Numbered from the stretch's first letter, positions 46,309 through 55,398 are shown. The stretch: DNA of 64,000 bases from Agromyces luteolus (GCF_009729855.1 NZ_WODA01000025.1:558001-622000), one strand, 5' to 3'. Notes: generated from the sequence alone by a model not told the origin. Program-made: numbers and translations.

Positions 46309-47182
46309 GGTCGTCTCCCTCCACGATGCGGGCCTCCCAGCGACCCGGTCGCACCTCGAGTCGCACGGATCGCGTCGGCGCCTCGCCGTCCGCGTCCCGG
46401 CTCGGCGACCAGGTGACGCCGCGTCCCGCGGTGGCCGCCACCCGGACCCGTCGACGTACCAGGCGCCGCTGGTTCCACGGCGCGGTCGGCCGCGCGGCCG
46501 CCCAGACCACGATGCCGACCCCGACGACGCCGACGATGAGCAACGGCACCGGCGGTGCCCCGCCGCCGCCGCCTCCGCTCGCCTCGCCGAGGACGGCCAC
46601 GAGCGACTCCTCGTCGTCGGCGTCGAAGTAACGCCCGCCGGTGGCCTCGGCGACGCACGTGAGTTCGCTCGGCGGTTCGCCGTCGAACGCGTAGCCGACG
46701 GTGTTGATGCGGATGTCGAACCCCTGTTCCATGAGTGCCGCCGCCACCACGCACGGCGGCGGGTCGCACTCCGCGAATCCGTCGCTGATGAGGACGATCG
46801 TGCCGGATCCGCCCGAGAGGGCCCGCGCCGCCGTCAGGAGCGCGGGACCGGTCGGTGTGCCGCCGGACGCGAAGAGGCCGTCGACCGCGCGCCGGAGTTC
46901 CTCGCGATTCCCGACGGCGGGGTCGACGAGCGTCGCCGGCGGGTCGTCGCATCCGCCGGCGAACGTGCGGAGGCCCACCGCCCGGTCGTCGGGGACGGCA
47001 TCGAGCGATCGCGCCAGTGCGCGTTGCGCCTGCGCCAGCGGCGCCCCCTCCATCGACGACGACGTGTCGACGAGGAACACGACCGCGTCGGAGGGCTCGC
47101 CCGCGTGCGCGGCCTGCCCGATCCCGATGACCGCGAGCGCGCCGAGGGCGACTCCGACCGCGGTGCGTCGGACGATGGACAT
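46301..47182 (-). CDS. VWA-domain protein, membrane anchored and exported
   Basis: 293 residues. Signal peptide IVRRTAVGVALGALAVIGIG with cleavage near AHA-GEP, then a von Willebrand A domain with the metal-ion site DTSSSM (Asp39) and TPTGPALL, then a Gly/Pro linker, one helix (VPLLIVGVVGVGIVVWAAA) and a basic cytosolic tail. So the domain faces outward and the tail inside. The ATG at 47182 fits the signal peptide better than an upstream ATG at 47224. First gene of a two-gene unit with the tandem-repeat protein. Confidence 0.82.
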   Translation of the reverse strand: MSIVRRTAVGVALGALAVIGIGQAAHAGEPSDAVVFLVDTSSSMEGAPLAQAQRALARSLDAVPDDRAVGLRTFAGGCDDPPATLVDPAVGNREELRRAVDGLFASGGTPTGPALLTAARALSGGSGTIVLISDGFAECDPPPCVVAAALMEQGFDIRINTVGYAFDGEPPSELTCVAEATGGRYFDADDEESLVAVLGEASGGGGGGAPPVPLLIVGVVGVGIVVWAAARPTAPWNQRRLVRRRVRVAATAGRGVTWSPSRDADGEAPTRSVRLEVRPGRWEARIVEGDDRG

Positions 47183-47329
47183 CTCGATCACCACCTCGAG
47201 GATTCCTCGTCTACTCTCGCCCATCGGCGAAGCTGTCGCACCCGGGCGGACCCTGAGATCGGCGTCGACCCGGGCGACGAGCGGCGCGCATGTGACCCGT
47301 TCGAGGGCCAGTCCCGGGAATCCATCATC

Positions 47330-47335
47330 GCTAGC
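47330..47335 (+). promoter_or_regulatory. Candidate -10 box for the large membrane protein
   Basis: TAGCAT about 49 nt before the ATG at 47384; between it and the ATG lies GGGGGAGGGG. Confidence 0.35.
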
Positions 47336-47383
47336 ATTCGCTCAGGTCGACGCTGCGGCGGCCACCTCTGGGGGGAGGGGTCC

Positions 47384-50158
47384 ATGTTCGGCAGGTTCTT
47401 CGATGCGCTCGCGGGTCCGGGCAAGGCGGACATCCTCGAGATCCGGATCCACGGCGTCCGCAACACTCCGCCGGCCGAGATGCTCGAGTCCTCGCCCGAC
47501 GAGATCGAGAAGGTCTTCGGCGACGATCTCGGGTCGTTCTGGCGGAAGCGCGGGGAACGCCCGGCACGCGGCATCCGCTCGATCGAGGCGTTCTCGTGGG
47601 GCGCGCAGGCCCGCACCGGCGGGGGTGCGCTCGCGGCCATCGGCCGCGCGTTCGTGCACGTGGGATGGTTCCTACTGCTCCCCTACGCGCTCGCCAACCT
47701 CGGGTACTGGACGCGGCGCATCGACCCGCAGCCCGGCGACACCGCCGGCACGCCCAAGTGGAACGGCGACTTCGGCGCCGCCACCGTTCGCGTCTTCGGG
47801 CTCCTGCTGACGCTGATCGCGGTCGCGGCGTTCTGCTCGGTCGCGATCGACCTCGTCGGCGTCCAGTGCTTCCGCGACGGACAGGTGTGCGCCGCGCTGC
47901 CGTCGGTGTTCGACGGCCTCGTCGACCTCGAGCGCGACCGGCGGGCCGCGCTCTTCGGCCTGGCGCCGATCGCCACCGTGATCGTGCTCTACGTGATCGC
48001 ACGTCGCGGCCGAGTCGCGTACGAGGAACGCGTGAAGCAGTTCGGGACCGACCTGGACCTGCTGCAGCAGGAGCGGAGCCGTCCGCTGCTCGCCACGCGC
48101 GGCTTCTGGACCGAGTCCCGCATCGGGCAGACCTCAGAGTGGCTGCACGTGTCGGGCGCGATCGCGCTCGTGCTCTTCCTCCTCGCCCTCGACTCGGCGT
48201 ACCTCGCGGTCGGCGACTGCTGGACGGACGGATCGTCGTCGATCACGGGCGAGTGCCTCGCCGCCGGCTTCGGGAACCCGCTCGCGGCGTGGTTCGCGAT
48301 CGGCGCGGCGGCCCTGCTCGTCGCGATCGTCGTCCTCGTCGCGCTCGCCTCGCACACGACGTCCGACGGTCGCACCACTGCGAAGCGGATGGCGTCGATG
48401 ACATGCCTCGTCGCATCGGTCGCGGGCTACGGGGTGTGGATGTGGCTCGCCTTCCGGACGACCGAGGGTGAGGGCGACGGCAAGGTCTTCCTCGGCCTCA
48501 TCGGCACGCCGATCGCCCTGATCGTGCTCGCCCTGTTCCTCGCACTCGCCGGTGCCGGCTGGAAGAACCGTTCGTGGGTGCGTCGGGTGATCAGCGCGGT
48601 CCTCCTCGTGGGCGGCGCGGCGCTGCTGCTCGGCAGCCACGCCCGCGAGGGCGACGAGCGGTGGCTCTGGGTCGGCGGCGCCGCGCTGTGCGTGCTGCTC
48701 CATCTCGTGAACGCGTGGACGACGCCGGCGAACCACCGGTTCGAGGCGTGGCGCGGCCAGGGCGCCGCGGTCGCGATGCTGCTGGCGCTCTTCGCGTCGA
48801 TGGCGCTCTCGAGCCTTTTGGTGCTCGGCGTGGCCTCATGGCTGGGCACCTCGACCGACAAGGCCGACACCTCGTACATCTGGCGCACACCGCCCGAGCC
48901 GCAGCCGGAGCTGTCGCTCGACGTCCCGGACGCGTACGAGCGGTTCGCCGTCGTGCTCACCGCGATCGCCGCGCTGATGCTCGCCGTCATCATCGCGGCG
49001 CTGATCGTGAACATGGTGCGCTTCGCGCGGTTCAGCCTGCCGAAGCTGGCCTGGTCGACGCCGTCCGACGGCGACGAGGAGCGTGCGCCCGCGCACGATC
49101 GCGGCGGGCTCGAGACGCCGGACCCGAGCACCTACGCCCCGCGGGTCGCGGTGCCCGCCGCCCGGAACCGGAGACGTCTCACGGTCCGCAGGAGCTCCCA
49201 CCTGCTCCATCGCGGCGAGCCGCTCTTCGGCTGGCTCGCGGTCTTCGCCGCGATCGGCTTCCTCAGCCTGTCGTCGGCCGTCGTCTACGAGGGCCTCCGG
49301 GCGTTCGCGGTGGACCGCCTCGGCGAGAACGGCCCCGCGGGGATCCGCGCCGCGTCGACCGCAGTGCTCGTCGCCGTCGCCCTGGCCGCCGTCGCCGCGG
49401 TCGTCGCGCACGCCGCCTCGAGCAGCGAGCGCCCGCTCGGGGTGTTCTGGGACGTCGTCGCGTTCTTCCCGCGCGCAGGCCACCCGTTCGCGCCGCCGTG
49501 CTTCGGCGAACGCGTCGTGCCCGAGCTCGCGGCGCGAACCCGGGCCTGGCTCAACGACCCGTCGGCGCGGCGTCGCCGCGGCGTCATCCTCACCGCCCAT
49601 TCGATGGGCTCCACGATCTCGGCGGCGACGCTCATGGCGATGCGCGGCGATCGCGTGCCGGCCGGGGTGATGAAGGGCGAGGAGCTCGTCGATCGCACGG
49701 CACTGCTCTCGTACGGCACGCAGCTGCGCGCGTACTTCAGCCGGTTCTTCCCGTCGGTGTTCGGCCCGGACGACCTCGGCGTGCCCGGCACGCGCGGCCC
49801 GTCGCTCTGGCGGTCGGATCCGTGGCGCTCGCAGGTGCTCGACGAGTTCCGCGTCGGGCTGCCCGCCCCGAAGGCCGATCCGGAGCGATCGCTCACGGGC
49901 ATCCTCGGCGCGCACGACCGCGAGGTGCCGCGCTGGCGGAGCCTCTGGCGCCGGACCGACTACCTCGGCTTCCCGGTGTACGGCTACCCCGAGAAGCACA
50001 ACCCGGTCGACCGCGGCGTCACCGAGTCCGCGCCGGCGAGCTACCTCTGGCGCATCGCGACGCACGGCGACTACCTCGGCACCGAGCAGTTCCTCCTCGC
50101 CCGCGACGACCTCGTCGAGGCGCTGGGCGAGCCGGCCGGCGGCGGCGGCGCACCGTAG
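47384..50158 (+). CDS. Large membrane protein with a split serine-hydrolase domain
   Basis: 924 residues. The N-terminus has EIRIHGVRNTPPAEML, a strand with His23-Gly24 like the oxyanion-hole start of alpha/beta hydrolases. About eight to ten helices follow in two blocks (~90-540 and ~600-690). Then GVILTAHSMGSTISAATL puts Ser740 at a nucleophile elbow (A-H-S-M-G). Candidate acid and His follow in AHDREVPRWR and ATHGDYLGTEQFL. A hydrolase core split by a membrane insert is unusual. GGGGAGGGG precedes the ATG. Divergent from the VWA gene. Confidence 0.7.
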   Translation: MFGRFFDALAGPGKADILEIRIHGVRNTPPAEMLESSPDEIEKVFGDDLGSFWRKRGERPARGIRSIEAFSWGAQARTGGGALAAIGRAFVHVGWFLLLPYALANLGYWTRRIDPQPGDTAGTPKWNGDFGAATVRVFGLLLTLIAVAAFCSVAIDLVGVQCFRDGQVCAALPSVFDGLVDLERDRRAALFGLAPIATVIVLYVIARRGRVAYEERVKQFGTDLDLLQQERSRPLLATRGFWTESRIGQTSEWLHVSGAIALVLFLLALDSAYLAVGDCWTDGSSSITGECLAAGFGNPLAAWFAIGAAALLVAIVVLVALASHTTSDGRTTAKRMASMTCLVASVAGYGVWMWLAFRTTEGEGDGKVFLGLIGTPIALIVLALFLALAGAGWKNRSWVRRVISAVLLVGGAALLLGSHAREGDERWLWVGGAALCVLLHLVNAWTTPANHRFEAWRGQGAAVAMLLALFASMALSSLLVLGVASWLGTSTDKADTSYIWRTPPEPQPELSLDVPDAYERFAVVLTAIAALMLAVIIAALIVNMVRFARFSLPKLAWSTPSDGDEERAPAHDRGGLETPDPSTYAPRVAVPAARNRRRLTVRRSSHLLHRGEPLFGWLAVFAAIGFLSLSSAVVYEGLRAFAVDRLGENGPAGIRAASTAVLVAVALAAVAAVVAHAASSSERPLGVFWDVVAFFPRAGHPFAPPCFGERVVPELAARTRAWLNDPSARRRRGVILTAHSMGSTISAATLMAMRGDRVPAGVMKGEELVDRTALLSYGTQLRAYFSRFFPSVFGPDDLGVPGTRGPSLWRSDPWRSQVLDEFRVGLPAPKADPERSLTGILGAHDREVPRWRSLWRRTDYLGFPVYGYPEKHNPVDRGVTESAPASYLWRIATHGDYLGTEQFLLARDDLVEALGEPAGGGGAP

Positions 50159-50191
50159 CTCGGCTGGTCCACGTCAGGTCGACCGTCCCGG

Positions 50192-50641
50192 TCAGTGGAA
50201 CACCGACCGCGCGTCGGCGGTCACCTCGATCGGCACGGTCACCGGCACGAGGTCCGTCGAGATCGGCGCGTGCCAGACGGCCCGGAGGGTCACGCTGGCG
50301 CTGCGCCCGTCGCTCGAGTCGGCCCGCACGAGCTCGAGCCCGCGCAGCGAGTGCGCCGCGTCGCCGAGGTAGCCGGCTGCGGCCGCAGCGACGGATGCCT
50401 CGTCGAGGCCGAACACGAGCACGTCGCCCTCGAGCCGCACCTCGTCGAGGCGCCACGATTCGGCGGCCGCGAGCGCCGCGCCGTCGGCGAGCGTGAACAG
50501 CCGCTTGCGCTCGAGGTACAGCGACGTCGCCGACGTCACGACGAGCACCAGGGCAAGCGCCAGCACGCCGTAGAAGATCGTGAGCAGCAGCGTCGACCCG
50601 GTCTCCTCGCCTCGGAGCGGCGCCGTCGCCCGGGACCTCAC
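50192..50641 (-). CDS. TadG/Flp-like pilus assembly protein
   Basis: 149 residues, last gene of the Tad cluster. Starts GTG overlapping the preceding TGA. A hydrophobic N-terminal segment (STLLLTIFYGVLALALVLVV) follows GEETG, then a charged exported domain. Unlike the two TadE-like proteins it has Leu, not Glu, at +5 after the Gly. It matches the Rv3654c position in mycobacterial clusters. Role in assembly inferred from place. Confidence 0.75.
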   Translation of the reverse strand: MRSRATAPLRGEETGSTLLLTIFYGVLALALVLVVTSATSLYLERKRLFTLADGAALAAAESWRLDEVRLEGDVLVFGLDEASVAAAAAGYLGDAAHSLRGLELVRADSSDGRSASVTLRAVWHAPISTDLVPVTVPIEVTADARSVFH

Positions 50642-51105
50642 GGTGCACTCGCGAACCGCGACACGGTCTGCGTCGCGTGCGATTCGATGCGCACCGACCC
50701 GATCCCGCTCGACGCGAGCACCTGCGGCACGAGCGGCAGCGCGACCGCGGCCCGCACCGCGACGGTCACGCGCGCCCCCGGCGTCCCGCACGGTCCGCCG
50801 CAGTCGACGTCGACGGATGCCTCGCCGGCATCGACCCCGTAGTCGGCGAGGACCACGCGCACGGTGCGTTCGACGGATGCCGCGGGCTCGCCGGCCTCCG
50901 CCCGCACCACGGCGACGCGAGCCGCCTGCCGGGCCGCACCCTCGACGCCGAGCGCGGCCGACTGCACGGCGGACATCGCCAGCACGAGGTAGACGAGCGG
51001 GACGAGGAGGATCATGCCGACCGTGAGGAACTCGAGCGACGCGGACCCGCCCTCGTCGGCGAGTCCCCATCCGGGCTCGTCAGTCGAGCGCCTCGACCGC
51101 GGCAT
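50638..51105 (-). CDS. TadE-like minor pilin
   Basis: 155 residues. Prepilin-like N-terminus DEGG-SASLEFLTVGMILLVPL, with Gly at -1 and Glu at +5, then a beta-rich exported part with a Cys pair VDCGGPC. Overlaps the first TadE gene by 26 bp and the next by 4. Confidence 0.85.
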   Translation of the reverse strand: MPRSRRSTDEPGWGLADEGGSASLEFLTVGMILLVPLVYLVLAMSAVQSAALGVEGAARQAARVAVVRAEAGEPAASVERTVRVVLADYGVDAGEASVDVDCGGPCGTPGARVTVAVRAAVALPLVPQVLASSGIGSVRIESHATQTVSRFASAP

Positions 51106-51466
51106 GGCCCGTCACCTCCAGTGCGCGTTCGGGGCCGAGCAGGCCGATGACGGGCAGTGCGGTCCGGACCGTCACGGCGATCGCGGGAACCCCGCCGACC
51201 GTGGCCGTGACGGCCGAGACGTCCGCGGCGTAGTCGGCGGCGATGGCCGCGTCGATCAGCCGGCGCGTCCGCTCGACGCCCGCGGCGGGCGACGACCCCG
51301 CGAGTGCCGCGTAGCGGGCGCCCTCCGCCGCGGCGTCGAGCACCGTGTTGCGCACGTGGAGGGCGAGCGCGAGCTGCACGACCGCGAGGAGCAGCGCGGT
51401 CAGCAGGACGCCGACGAGCGAGAACTCCGCGACCGCGGACCCGCGCTCGTCGGCCAGTCGAGTCAG
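51080..51466 (-). CDS. TadE-like pilin with no canonical start
   Basis: About 128 residues. Prepilin motif DERG-SAVAEFSLVGVLLTALLL with Glu at +5, then an exported domain ending with VEALD. In this frame no ATG, GTG or TTG lies between 51577 and the pilin motif. A CTG at 51466 overlaps the flp stop as CTGA, matching the GTGA/ATGA coupling elsewhere in the operon; the other option is the ATG at 51577 inside flp. The true start is uncertain. Confidence 0.75.
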   Translation of the reverse strand: MTRLADERGSAVAEFSLVGVLLTALLLAVVQLALALHVRNTVLDAAAEGARYAALAGSSPAAGVERTRRLIDAAIAADYAADVSAVTATVGGVPAIAVTVRTALPVIGLLGPERALEVTGHAAVEALD

Positions 51467-51630
51467 AAGCCGACGACCCGATCGATCGCCTGGTCGAAGA
51501 CCCCGGACAGGGCTGGGCCGGCGAGCCCCCAGATCACGATCACCAGCCCCGCGGTCATGAGCGTGATGAGCACCCATCCGGGCACGTCCCCCCGTTCGTC
51601 GGCGAGGCGTCGGGCGATCCAGCGCGGCAT
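51463..51630 (-). CDS. Flp-type major pilin
   Basis: 55 residues: a short basic leader RWIARRLADERG then a hydrophobic helix VLITLMTAGLVIVIWGLAG and a short tail. Position, size and DERG end match actinobacterial Flp (DUF4244). But the +5 residue after Gly is Trp (DVPGW), not Glu. AAAGGA lies 6 nt before the ATG at 51630. Confidence 0.8.
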   Translation of the reverse strand: MPRWIARRLADERGDVPGWVLITLMTAGLVIVIWGLAGPALSGVFDQAIDRVVGF

Positions 51631-51669
51631 GCGAGGTCCTTTCATCGGGTGGCGGGGTGCGACGGCGCA

Positions 51670-52617
51670 TCAGAAGCCCGCCTGGAGCACGAGGTAGCCG
51701 GGGAACAGCGCGAAGGCGACGGTGACCGGCAGGATGAGGAAGATCAGCGGGACGAGCATCGCGATCTCCTTGCGACCGGCGAGCTCGATGATCGTGCGCT
51801 TGGCCTCCGCGCGCGCGTCACCCGCTTGAGCCCGGAGGACGTCGGCGAGCGGCGTGCCGCGATCGAGCGCACCGAGCACCTGGTCGATCGCGCGCGAGAG
51901 CGCCGGATGCTCGAGTCCGTCGCGGACGTCGGCCAGCGCGAGGCCGAGCGGCACGCCCGTGCCGACTGCCGCGACCACGCCGGCGAACTCGCGCGCGAGC
52001 TCACCGGAGCCCGTCCGTGCGGCGCGCCGGAGCGCGTCGAGCATGCCCTCGCCCGCGGTGAGGCTGAGCGTGAGGAACTCGAGCACGGTCGGCAGTTCGC
52101 TCGTGATCCGTGAGAGTCGGCGACGCGCCGCGCGCTGCAGCATCCAGTCGGCCGCGACCGCGCCGACCACCGCTCCGAAGGGCGGGACGGTCCAGCGCAC
52201 CACTGCGGGGGTGGACTCCATCGTGGGGGCGAACAGGGCGACCAGCGCGGCGAGGGCGAACCCCACGGACGCCCACACGAGTTGTCGACCGCGGAATCGC
52301 TCGACCGTGGCATCCGCGCCGGCCTGCCGGAGGCGCCGTGCGACCGTGTCGTTGCCGCCGAGGATCGACGACAGGATGCCGCGGGCACGCCGGGCCGCGG
52401 GGAGCACGAGCATGCCGATGACCGAGCCCGGATCGGACGCCGGCCTGGCGCGCATCGCGCGCGCCTCGGCGGAGATGTCGGTGATGTACGGCGCGACGCG
52501 GTCGACCAGCCGGGGCCGGCCGATGCGAGGGACGGATGCCGCGACGAGCCAGAGTCCGAGCCCGAGGATCGCGCCGAGCGCGACCGCGACGATCGGCGTC
52601 GCGCTCAACTGAACCAT
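51670..52617 (-). CDS. tadC: Tad secretion F-type membrane protein TadC
   Basis: 315 residues with several helices. GspF-like core: TSELPTVLEFLTLSLTAGEGMLDALRRAA and FPGYLVLQAGF at the end. GAGGAG 5 nt before the ATG at 52617; overlaps tadB by 13 bp. Confidence 0.9.
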   Translation of the reverse strand: MVQLSATPIVAVALGAILGLGLWLVAASVPRIGRPRLVDRVAPYITDISAEARAMRARPASDPGSVIGMLVLPAARRARGILSSILGGNDTVARRLRQAGADATVERFRGRQLVWASVGFALAALVALFAPTMESTPAVVRWTVPPFGAVVGAVAADWMLQRAARRRLSRITSELPTVLEFLTLSLTAGEGMLDALRRAARTGSGELAREFAGVVAAVGTGVPLGLALADVRDGLEHPALSRAIDQVLGALDRGTPLADVLRAQAGDARAEAKRTIIELAGRKEIAMLVPLIFLILPVTVAFALFPGYLVLQAGF

Positions 52618-53486
52618 CGACGCTCCTCGGGGAGGCGACCGAGTCCGAGCATGAGCCGGTACGCGACGAGCGTGACGGCGACGCCGCACAGGATGAGCAC
52701 GGTGCCGGCCGGGGAATCGTAGGAGTCGAGCGTCTCGGGCCTCGTCGCCAGCACGCACAGCAGGAGCCACGGCGCGGCGACGCCGAGGCGCGCCGCATTC
52801 CGGATCCACCCCTGGCGGGCGACGACCTCGGCACGCAGTGCGGCGTCCTCGCGGAGGTAGGCGGCGAGCCCGCGGAGCACGGCGGTGAGGTCGGTGCCGC
52901 CGACTTCCCGCGCCATCCGCAGCGTCTCGAGGATCCGATCGGCGACGGGATCGGCCAGGCGCGCCTTCAGCGCGTCGAGGGCCGAGCCGAAGTCGCCCGT
53001 GCGACGGAACTCGTCGTCGAATCCCGCGAACGCCGTGCGGGTCGCCGCCGGGCCGAGGTCCGCGAGCGCGGCGATCGCGTCCGGGAGGTTCATCCCCGCG
53101 CGCACGCTCGAGACCAGGTGGTCCACGACATCGGGCCAGATCGCGCGGTTCGCGGCGCGGCGCCGGTTCGCACGCGACCTGATGGCGAGCGGAACCGCGC
53201 CGGCGCCGAGGAGCGCCGCGATGAGCGCGAGCAGCGGCACGCCGAACACCGCCTGTGCGACGGCCGCGGCGAGCGCGGCCATGACCATGCCCACGATGAC
53301 GACGACCGCGATCGGCACCCCGGGGATGCCGGCGAGGGCGAGCTCGTCGCGGATCGCGGCCGGCGCTCCCCGCTCCGCAGCGCCGCCGACCGACGCTCCG
53401 ACGCCCTCCGGTCGCGCGGCCCAGAGCCACGGCGACAGCACCAGGACGAGGCCGGCGCCGAGCGTGGCACCGAGGATGAGGCTCAC
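52605..53486 (-). CDS. tadB: Tad secretion F-type membrane protein TadB
   Basis: 293 residues; helices near the N-terminus (LILGATLGAGLVLVLSPWLW) and VPIAVVVIVGMVMAALAAA, GspF core DVVDHLVSSVRAGMNLPDAI and LEDAALRAEV. GTG start overlaps the tadA stop (GTGA). TadB and TadC form the inner-membrane platform with TadA. Confidence 0.9.
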   Translation of the reverse strand: MSLILGATLGAGLVLVLSPWLWAARPEGVGASVGGAAERGAPAAIRDELALAGIPGVPIAVVVIVGMVMAALAAAVAQAVFGVPLLALIAALLGAGAVPLAIRSRANRRRAANRAIWPDVVDHLVSSVRAGMNLPDAIAALADLGPAATRTAFAGFDDEFRRTGDFGSALDALKARLADPVADRILETLRMAREVGGTDLTAVLRGLAAYLREDAALRAEVVARQGWIRNAARLGVAAPWLLLCVLATRPETLDSYDSPAGTVLILCGVAVTLVAYRLMLGLGRLPEERRWFS

Positions 53487-54718
53487 GCCGCCGCGCCCAG
53501 GACGATCGCCGGGTCGAGCCCGGCCGCCTCGAACTTCTCGAGCCGGACCGGATGCGCTCCCGTGCGCACGAGTTCGCCGGCCGACCGGTCGAATCGGAAG
53601 ATCGCCTCGGCCTCGACTCGGGCGCCCTCGGTCTCGCCGGTGGTCACGGCGATCTCGGCGACGCGCCGCCGTCCGTCGCGATCGATGGCGAGGTGGACGA
53701 CGAGGTCGATGCAGGATGCCACGGTCGGCACCACGAAGCCGGAGTCGATGTTCCGCCCGGCGAGCAGCGGCAGCGTGCAGAGCTTCGCGAGTGCGTCCCG
53801 CGCGGAGTTCGCGTGGATCGTGCACATGCCGGGCAGGCCCGAGTTCAACGCGATGAGCAGGTCGAGGCTCTCGGCTTCGCGCACCTCGCCGACGACGAGC
53901 CGATCGGGCCGCATCCGCAGCGCCTCCTTCACGAGCCGCCGCAACGTGATCTCGCCCGACCCCTCCAGGTTCGGCTGGCGGCACTGCATCGCGACGAGGT
54001 CGCGCACGTCGAGGTCGAGTTCGAAGGTCTCCTCGACGGTGACGACCCGCTCCCCCGTGCGCGTCGCCGCGAGCAGGGCGTTGAGCATCGTCGTCTTGCC
54101 CGTGTGCGTGGCACCCGAGACGAGCACGTTGGCGCCCGCGAGCACGCCCATCCGCAGGAACTCGGCGGCTGGCCTCGTGATCGAACCGAGCTCGACGAGT
54201 CGCTGCAGCGACCGGATGCGCTGCTGGAACTTCCGGATGTTCACCGCCCAGTGGGCGCGCGTGACGTCGGGGATCGCGACGTGCAGCCGCGAGCCGTCGG
54301 GCAGAGACGCGTCGACGAACGGCGAACTCAGGTCGACCCTGCGGCCCGAGTGCTGCAGCATCCGCTCGACGAGGTCGCGCACCTCGCGGTCGGAGAGGAC
54401 GACCGTCGTGAGTTCGGCCACGCCGCCGCGCGCCACGAACACGCGGGTCGGCGAGTTGATCCAGATCTCCTCGACGCTCGAATCGTCGAAGAACGGCTGC
54501 AGCGGTCCATAGCCGGTGATGGATGCCACGACCTCGCGCGCAGCGCCCTGCTCGTCTGCGAGGGGAGCATGCGCGCCGGCGAGCGCCCGCTCGGAGTACC
54601 GGCGCACCTCTTCGGCGGCGAACCGCGCCGCCACCGCCTCGTCGCGGGCGAGGTCGACGCCCTCGCGGAGCACCCGCCCACGCACCCGCTCGGCGATGGT
54701 GCGCACGGGGTCCGACAT
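53483..54718 (-). CDS. tadA: Tad pilus secretion ATPase TadA/CpaF
   Basis: 411 residues. ATPase motifs: Walker A SGATHTGKTT, Asp box ERVVTVEETFELDL, Walker B RPDRLVVGEVREAESL and the His box MCTIHANSARDAL. GYGPLQPFFDDSSVEEIWIN is typical of CpaF. The ATG at 54718 is chosen; an ATG at 54727 is also possible. First gene of the Tad operon. No Ssd/TadZ gene is upstream in this window. Confidence 0.92.
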   Translation of the reverse strand: MSDPVRTIAERVRGRVLREGVDLARDEAVAARFAAEEVRRYSERALAGAHAPLADEQGAAREVVASITGYGPLQPFFDDSSVEEIWINSPTRVFVARGGVAELTTVVLSDREVRDLVERMLQHSGRRVDLSSPFVDASLPDGSRLHVAIPDVTRAHWAVNIRKFQQRIRSLQRLVELGSITRPAAEFLRMGVLAGANVLVSGATHTGKTTMLNALLAATRTGERVVTVEETFELDLDVRDLVAMQCRQPNLEGSGEITLRRLVKEALRMRPDRLVVGEVREAESLDLLIALNSGLPGMCTIHANSARDALAKLCTLPLLAGRNIDSGFVVPTVASCIDLVVHLAIDRDGRRRVAEIAVTTGETEGARVEAEAIFRFDRSAGELVRTGAHPVRLEKFEAAGLDPAIVLGAAA

Positions 54719-54826
54719 GCGCTCCATCTTGGAGATCGTCGCGCATCCGGCCCGGAAGTTATCCACACAGGCGGGTCGGCGAGGAGGATCGGGATCTTCG
54801 CCCGTCGCATCGTCGCTGCGCCGGGG

Positions 54827-54834
54827 TATAACCT
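54827..54834 (+). promoter_or_regulatory. Candidate -10 box for the NTF2-like gene
   Basis: GTATAACCT contains TATAAC near the start of the gene at 54889; about 55 nt leader with AAGAGGAGG ribosome site. Confidence 0.35.
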
Positions 54835-54888
54835 GCGCGCGACGCGTGATCGACGACCGACGCCTGGGACATCGCAAGAGGAGGCACG

Positions 54889-55398
54889 ATGGATCTCGTG
54901 TCGTGGATCAGCGTCGGCGGGGTCATCGTCATCTCATGGCTCGACACGCATGTATCCAGGAGCAGGGAAATGACCGCCGAAAACGATGTGCGCGCCGCCT
55001 CGAAGGCGTTCTATGCGGCATTGAATCGGATGCTGTCCGGGGACGCCGGTTCGTTGACCGATATCTGGGTGCACAGCCCCGAGGCGACGACGATGCACCC
55101 GATCGGCGATCGTCAGGTGGGCTGGGACGACATCAAGGGGTCGTTCGAGCGCGTGGCCCGGTCGTCCACAGGTGGTCTTGTGGAGATCACAGATCAACTC
55201 TTTCGTGTGCACGGGGACACGGCATACGAGGTGGGCGTCGAACACGCCGCATTCGGCGTCGGTGGCACGCAGCTCACGGTGAACTCCCGCGTCACCAATA
55301 TCTACTACCGTGAGGGCGACGGGTGGAAGGTCATCCATCACCACGGTGACAAGTCGCCGGGGATCTCCGAGGCTCTCGACAAAGCGGAGCCGGCCTGA
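54889..55398 (+). CDS. NTF2/SnoaL-like protein
   Basis: 169 residues. After a hydrophobic N-terminus (MDLVSWISVGGVIVISWLDT) comes a SnoaL-like fold: NDVRAASKAFYAALNRML, HSPEATTMHPIGDRQVGWDD and the end DGWKVIHHHGDKSPG. AAGAGGAGG precedes the ATG at good spacing; an in-frame ATG at 54970 also has a site. G+C is about 60%, well below the rest, and codons such as TAT, TTG, AAT and CAA occur. Function unknown; many of these are detoxifying or ligand-binding folds. Confidence 0.75.
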   Translation: MDLVSWISVGGVIVISWLDTHVSRSREMTAENDVRAASKAFYAALNRMLSGDAGSLTDIWVHSPEATTMHPIGDRQVGWDDIKGSFERVARSSTGGLVEITDQLFRVHGDTAYEVGVEHAAFGVGGTQLTVNSRVTNIYYREGDGWKVIHHHGDKSPGISEALDKAEPA

